DNA from: Pachyseris speciosa
Taxonomy: Eukaryota; Cnidaria; Anthozoa; Scleractinia; Pachyseridae
Length of the DNA: 64,000 nucleotides
Assembly (NCBI GenBank): GCA_016490735.1
Contig: JAEMWC010000996.1
Location: 37,501 to 101,500, forward strand
Direction: 5' to 3'
This document shows positions 58,967 to 64,000 of this stretch, in pieces; positions within the stretch are counted from its first letter, which is position 1; each line of letters starts with the position of its first letter. The position numbers and the translations under genes were made by a program. The notes below the pieces were generated by a model. That model had not been told where the DNA came from. It searched no databases and saw only the letters and a program-made list of their open reading frames with translations.

Positions 58967-59159
58967 TGCTGGATGTTGTTGGCCAACAATGTTTATGTTG
59001 GTCTTATGTCTATAATTATGTTGCCTTCGTTCTCTTGTACAGTTAACTTGGGACTTGAGATGTTGGGATATCGTCATTATTACTGTACTATCATCTGCAT
59101 ACTGCATTTCCCCAAGCTTTTTGTTACGCTCACTTCTGCAAATGACTATTAATTAGTTA

Positions 59160-59885
59160 TTTATAGTTTATCCCCTGGTGGGGGTGGGGGTGGGGGAGGG
59201 CACCGTAGACGGATATGTGCGCCCAACAGGGTATACAATTTCTCTATTTAGCATCTTGCACAGGGTGTGTTTCTGGACTGGAATCCCTGAATAGGGTGTG
59301 AACGTTGGTAGTGAGTGGTCTTCATATGTAGTACCAACAGTTGTTTAAAGATTTAAAATGAGGTCATTTAGGCACTCGGTCAGTTGAAACCATCCCCCTG
59401 CCCTCCCCCCCCCCCTACCCCAATCCCTGGGATAGGGCGAGGAATTTAACATTTATGAAGTGTAAAATGTTGCCATTTTTCCCGGTCAGCGGGGGATCAT
59501 TCATAGTCAAAAGCCCCGCTACCATATCTTCGGTCGCTTGTCAAGGCGCTGCCTAAAAATCATCAAAACGTCTCAAACATGGACAGCTGTGCTTTTTTAC
59601 ACAAGCACATAGGCACGTATCACCAAAACTTTGTTTGTTTTTTGTTTTGTTTGTTTTTCAGTTATCAAATAACCCTTCGCGCACAGAGACTGGGTTTTAT
59701 AGTTTGGTTTGTGTCTTTACCGGGACATGTTATTGTGCCCCTGAAAAGAATGACAGACCTTCTGATCGGACAATTTGTTTCACTTTATGCTATTTCGGCC
59801 GTTTTCCGGTTCGTTCATTCTTGCGGGTTCGGTTGGGGATTTCTCATTGGTTTTTCAAATCCTCGTTTAAAGCAATAATCCCCCC

Positions 59886-59890
<5 letters not shown>
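59160..59890. other. intergenic stretch with poly-G and poly-C runs
   Basis: Contains (GGGGGT)n near 59175-59200 and a C12 run near 59404. No gene was recognised. Confidence 0.45.

Positions 59891-59948
<58 letters not shown>
59890..59948. repeat. (AT)n microsatellite
   Basis: About 59 bp of uninterrupted AT dinucleotides. Confidence 0.95.
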
Positions 59949-59954
<6 letters not shown>

Positions 59955-60324
59955 GGGACCCCCCTTTTTGTCATTTAAATCCCGACAAGGTTTATTTCCC
60001 TAGTGGTTTAATATCAAGATGGATCTTCCGTGGACATAGTAGGACCTAATCTCACTATAATCGTACGTTGTACTTTGTAAACTTGTACACGAAAAAAATG
60101 CCCCGCTATTTGAAGGAAGGTGTTAAATTCCTCGTCCCCCCGTGACTAGACTAGTGTATGTGAAAGGAAAAAAGGCAGACAGAACGGCGCAGAACACAGG
60201 CAAGCATATCAGGCTCACGAAAAACAAGTCTTTTGCCTTGAACAAGGTAGTGAAATGAACGAATTTTGTCTTAAACAGGGTCAGAGTTTGAAGGCCTTGG
60301 CGGCACACCCCCACTCAAACTTCC

Positions 60325-60839
60325 CTTAAGTGCTCAGACAGAATGCTTACGGAGCTGCTGCATGCGGCAATATTTTTATTGTTAATTGGCGGAGACAATG
60401 AATATCCATCACTAACAAGTGACGTATACCACGAAAAAAAAAAAAAAAACAGACGGATACCCGACGAATGGCAGCGGATATAGCAAGCATGCAGGCGACC
60501 ATTCGTGATTACCGTCCTTGGTTGTGTGGCATGGTAAGTGCTAAGGGTAATCATGTCTGTATTAAACAATTTGCAGTCTAGCGTCTCCAGAGTGAGTCCT
60601 GATTACCGACAAGTTGAATGTTTACGTTACGATTTTGACAACGACGAATGGAAAGAAAACAAACAGAATCGGAAAACGTTCATTTCTGTTGGGTGCAAAT
60701 TACTCATTTTGTTCGACAGTGGTGTTTAAGGGAAGTAAGTTCCTTGAGCAAGCCACGATCCTTGACGTTTCTCCCAGCATTCTCAGCGCTGAGGGTCAGT
60801 CTAGGTCATCTGTAAAACAGAGATGCGCTGTTATGTGAT
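60325..60839 (+). pseudogene. decayed 3' fragment of a third BTB-kelch gene, CaaX end kept
   Basis: Kelch-like pieces appear in changing frames: AYGAAACGNIFIV and GGDNEYPSLTSDVYH near 60340-60420, LRYDFDNDEWKENKQ near 60620-60670, and FKGSKFLEQATI to the stop at 60836-60838. The order matches the last kelch blades of genes 1 and 2. The end reads KQRCAVM, so the CaaX box survives. An A16 run and several frameshifts break the sequence, and the BTB and BACK parts are absent. It is the third member of the tandem array. Confidence 0.75.
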
Positions 60840-61640
60840 TCAACTCTGACGCGGCAAGCTCCGACATCCTGTTAGATAAAAAACACGAACGGATAAGCTG
60901 TTGAAAGACAGTACCTGGTAAAGAGGATTTTTCTTGCGTTCAAACACGACAAATTGTCCTATTACTAGGCTGCCTGTGGCAAACCAGTCAAAATTACGTT
61001 TACAGTTTTTCCTGCGTCAGAAAATGCATAAGTTGTGTAATCATGCCAGCATGCATTGCCGGCACGCTTTATCGTTGGTTTCCCAACGTATGCCCATTTT
61101 TTCGGGGAAGACACTTCCTTATCTGGCCTAAACGGGTATGTGCCGCCAAATAAGTTATGGTTTTCGGGGCCATGAATGAACATTACACAGGGCATACAAT
61201 TTCGCTATATTTAGCGTCCTGAACAGGATGTCTTCTAGTGGACCGGAAAACTTGAAGAGGCTGAGAACGTTGGCGGTGCGCGATCTACATGTGCTCGTAG
61301 CAACACATTTTTTTAAAACATCGAATTCTATCATGTTATCCTGAAGTCCCGGCCGCTGAGGAAAGTATCCAGGACAAATCACAAGTCTCTTCTGAGTTTT
61401 TCCTTATAGGTCGAGTAGTTATCATAGAATTTAGCTTGTCAATCAATCTTCCTGCGGCAATTACTTTGATCTGCTATCTTGAAACCTAAATCACCTTTTG
61501 ATCGCTGTCGCTTAACTTTTTAAAAAACAAAACTAACAAATGCCAGTGCCCAGTTCCGGTCACCTTCCCCCATGTAAATTGCTGGAAGGGATTTATATGT
61601 TACCACTCGAACTGGGCGAGCAAGTTCTGAACAAACTTAT
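60840..61640. other. intergenic stretch with no recognised gene
   Basis: No supported feature; short frames only. Confidence 0.4.
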
Positions 61641-61674
61641 ACTAATGGAAAGAAATTAATGTCACTGTTCAAGT

Positions 61675-62075
61675 TCATTCTTGTCCTGCGATCTCTCGTA
61701 TTCTGGCCGAGGCAGCGGCTGCAGCATCTCTGTGTGGTCTAGGCGCAAACTCTGGTGCAGCTGGGTTGAGCGTAGGGTTCGTCTCTAGGTCGCAAGTCAG
61801 TTCCAAGGGGTACAGGGGTACATATGCAGCATCGAGTGTGGAGTAAGGACTGGTACATTCTTGCACTCGATGAGGTATCTGGCTCGCTTCCTTATAACCT
61901 TTTCACGCATATGGTGAGCTTCTAGCTCGGGTAAGTGACTTGGGCCCATATGCAGCATCGAGTGTGGAGTAAGGACTGGTAGCTGGATGTTTTCTTGTAA
62001 ATAGTTCAAAGGCCGATTGTTGAGGGCGACTTCGACGTCTACAACCACTTCTTCAAGCTCTGCCCATCGCAGCAT
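61675..62075 (-). pseudogene. BEL/Pao integrase C-terminal (DUF5641-like) fragment
   Basis: The frame at 61797-62075 begins LRWAELEEVVVDVEVALNNR and continues through LTPHSMLHMGPSHLPELEAH, typical of the region after the integrase core in BEL/Pao elements. A direct repeat of about 35 bp (61826-61860 and 61953-61987, ATGCAGCATCGAGTGTGGAG) duplicates part of it. Further C-terminal sequence lies at 61675-61866 in another frame. Confidence 0.7.
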
Positions 62076-62129
62076 TCCGTTGCCGATTGATTTATTGAAG
62101 GCACTCTTGAAAAGGCCTAATTCATCGGG

Positions 62130-62331
62130 AGCCTAAAAAGGTTCATCGCTCCAAGAGGAAGGCCAAGTGTCGTGTACTCTGACAACGGAGCAACGTTCAA
62201 AACAGCCGCGAAATGGCTTCCAACGGTGCAGAAGGATGAGCAATTCCACAGGTTTCAAGCAGACTCTGCCATCGACTGGCGGTTCAACCTGGCTCGGGCC
62301 CCATAGTGGGGAGGACAATTCGAACGTCTCA
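62130..62331 (+). pseudogene. inverted BEL/Pao integrase core segment
   Basis: The plus strand encodes RGRPSVVYSDNGATFKTA and HRFQADSAIDWRFNLARA, followed by a stop codon and WGGQFERLI. This is the second catalytic block of a BEL/Pao integrase (Asp in YSDNG), oriented opposite to the rest of the element. It ends at the palindrome centre at 62332. Confidence 0.75.
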
Positions 62332-62365
62332 TTGAGACGTTCGAATTGTCCTCTCCACTATGGGG
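62299..62365. repeat. 67 bp near-perfect palindrome at inversion junction
   Basis: 62299-62331 pairs with 62333-62365 with one mismatch and a 1 nt spacer. It marks the fusion of two opposite copies of the same integrase segment. Confidence 0.9.
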
Positions 62366-62400
62366 AGGAAATCTTCGCAAGCTGGGAAAGAACGCTCCTC

Positions 62401-63050
62401 TTATTCAACTTTAAGTAACCCTGTTAAGACACCTTGCTCTCGATCCCAGGGTAATCCGAGTAGTTTCTCTCCGGATGGTTTAGATCCTCCCAGCTGTTGT
62501 TTCGCGAGTGCTAACTCTACTGGGTCAGATTTTGAGTCGTTGGCAGCTTCGAGATCTGAGACATTGGAGTGCCATTTTCGTATGGTGAACGTGGCGTCTT
62601 CAAACATTTCGATGGTGGGGGCTTTCTTCTCTTTGGTTTCTTCGACAGTCGCTCCCCCTTCCATTAGGTCGTCAACGTAGATGCTGTCTCGTATCTCTTT
62701 GACTAAGTCAGGATATCGGTTTTGCCATGTCTCAAGATGCTGCTGTATCACTCCTCCAAGCAGAAACGGGGAGCACGTGAGATCGAACAATGCCCTCGTA
62801 AACCGGTACACTACAGTCTCATGGCTGTTGGGAGCCGGGCCTCCAGTGAAAGCGTAAGGCATCTCTTTCCCCCTCTTTTATTCGGATCTGCAAAAATGCT
62901 TTCTGGAGATCGCCAGTTAGGATCACCGGATAGAACCTTGATCGTACCAGGATGTTCCACAACATATTCTGTAGCATAGGTCCCGGGTGGAGACAATCAT
63001 TTAGAGAGGGTTGACCGTTATTTTCCCTTGCCGAAGCGTCGTACACGATT
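62401..63050 (-). pseudogene. BEL/Pao reverse transcriptase fragment
   Basis: Minus-strand pieces read VYDASARENNGQPSLNDCLH, LTGDLQKAFLQIRI, then FTRALFDLTCSPFLLGGVIQ and the catalytic YVDDLM. They are typical of BEL/Pao polymerases. A frame change near 62830-62860 and the preceding gag junction make it inactive. Confidence 0.8.
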
Positions 63051-63991
63051 CAAAGCTTAGTAGTTTCTGCATCCTTTCTAGTAACGGCCTTATGTGGAAT
63101 ATAGAACTCCCTGTGGGAAACGTTCGTGAATTCTGTGAGGGTTCTGGTTAGGTATGAAAGGCAGGTCAAATATTTGTTGGGAGTAGGCCTTGATAATCTC
63201 CGAATCTTTCCCGTATTTGTCCAGCAGTATGGACTTGGCTCTGCTGTATCCTTCATTCGTAAATGGCAATCCTTCTACTGAATGTTTCACTTTCTGGTCG
63301 AGGAAAGACTTTAGGTAGGCGAATTTTGTCACGCCGGGCATTGTCGCCTTATCAATGATTTCCACAAATTGGTTCCAGAACCTGGGCCATTGACCGTTAT
63401 TTTCAAGTGCCATTGAAACGAGCTATTTGGAGCTTGGGTAGTTTCGCCGGCAGGTCATGGCCTGAGACAGATCCGCCATCGGTAGTTCCGTTCTGAATTT
63501 TTCGCTCCTTCACTCTTCTCCTTCGCTTGTTGTAGCTCGGTCTGGAACTTCATCTTGGTTTCAAACAGCTTCTTTTCGAAGTCCAATTCTTTCTCTTGCT
63601 TCTTCAGTTGCATTGTTTGACGGAATTCCTCGATACTGTCTTTTAGGATCTTGACGCTTTCGTCTGCAGCAAAGATCTTGGTGTCCACACTGTCATTCCA
63701 CTTGTTAACCTCTTCAAGGTCCTCTTTCGCTGCGAGTTTTTGTTCTTCGACCGCTCGTTTCAAATTGTCGGCCTCCATAGACAAGGTTTTGAGGGCGGAG
63801 AGATGCCTTTCAATCGCTACTTCGTTTTGCTGCGCTATTATCGTTTCGGTTCTGCTCACAGCTAGCTTTAGCTGCTCTAGCTTGGTAGTTAAAGCTTCCA
63901 TGTTCTTGCTCTTGATTGAGCGTGTCCCGTCGGAGGTGCCAGGTGTGGGAAACGTTCGCCTCCAAGAATAACGATTCCCCACGAATCTCAC
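63050..63991 (-). pseudogene. BEL/Pao gag fragment (coiled coil plus DUF1759-like)
   Basis: 63455-63991 encodes a long charged coiled coil (TKLEQLKLAVSRTETIIAQQ). 63090-63413 encodes NGQWPRFWNQFVEIIDK and KFAYLKSFLDQKVKHSVEGL, like the capsid domain of BEL/Pao gag. The two frames are separated by about 40 bases with a stop. Confidence 0.72.
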
Positions 63992-64000
63992 AAAAGGGAA

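Larger units (their letters stand above)
61640..64000 (-). mobile_element. rearranged BEL/Pao LTR retrotransposon, truncated by window end
   Basis: Minus-strand order is gag (63991 to about 63050), reverse transcriptase (about 63050-62401), then integrase C-terminal part (62075-61675). Protease, RNase H and most of the integrase core are missing. One integrase segment (62130-62331) is inverted and joined through a near-perfect 67 bp palindrome. No LTR was identified. Several frame breaks show it is inactive. Confidence 0.8.

Overview
The window is eukaryotic, almost certainly from an anthozoan cnidarian such as a stony coral. This is inferred from spliced genes with GT/AG introns, AT-rich non-coding DNA, a PALB2 orthologue, an invertebrate NACHT-WD40 gene, intronless BTB-kelch genes, and a very dense mix of Polinton, CR1/L2-like LINE, Penelope, BEL/Pao and palindromic MITE sequences. 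The species was not identified.

Layout. (1) 1-12.7 kb, + strand: the 3' twelve exons of a PALB2-like gene, with a tRNA-derived repeat, a MITE-like repeat and a 1.6 kb Tc1/mariner-type non-autonomous element in its introns. (2) 12.7-20 kb: no convincing host gene. It holds a 241 bp MITE, a truncated Penelope-like element with GIY-YIG coding sequence and a 14 bp target duplication, a LINE tail, and a 1.8 kb TA-flanked element that carries an ORF fragment and a nested MITE. (3) 20.1-23.8 kb, - strand: a NACHT-WD40 pseudogene broken by at least six stops or frameshifts. (4) 23.8 to about 36.7 kb: a decayed Polinton/Maverick. It keeps a packaging ATPase, collagen/tail-fibre-like genes, a small membrane protein, an integrase and a 5' portion of protein-primed DNA polymerase B. 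A nearly full-length CR1/L2-like LINE (28.7-33.4 kb) sits between the integrase and polymerase remnants. An open frame runs from the Polinton remnant into the NACHT pseudogene. (5) 37.1-42.1 kb, + strand: an intact five-exon glutathionyl-hydroquinone reductase (ECM4/YqjG family), starting a few hundred bases past the Polinton. (6) 42.3-49.4 kb: a 5.7 kb element with about 450 bp terminal inverted repeats, nested MITEs, a second Penelope-like family and a transposase remnant split by a Penelope insertion with a 12 bp target duplication. (7) 49.7-60.8 kb, + strand: a tandem BTB-BACK-kelch family with two intact single-exon genes and one decayed 3' fragment. All three end in a CaaX-type prenylation motif (CAVM, CVIM, CAVM). 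(8) 61.6-64 kb: a rearranged BEL/Pao retrotransposon, mostly on the - strand, cut by the window end.

The host genes do unrelated jobs: homologous recombination, quinone and thiol metabolism, innate-type NTPase, and ubiquitin-ligase adaptors. The observations I find most interesting are the CaaX-tailed BTB-kelch family with its shared 5' stem-loop, the Polinton-NACHT chimeric frame, the covarying hairpin shared by four LINE 3' ends, and hammerhead-ribozyme-like cores in three Penelope-type repeats. All exon limits and homology calls come from reading the sequence; no database search was run.
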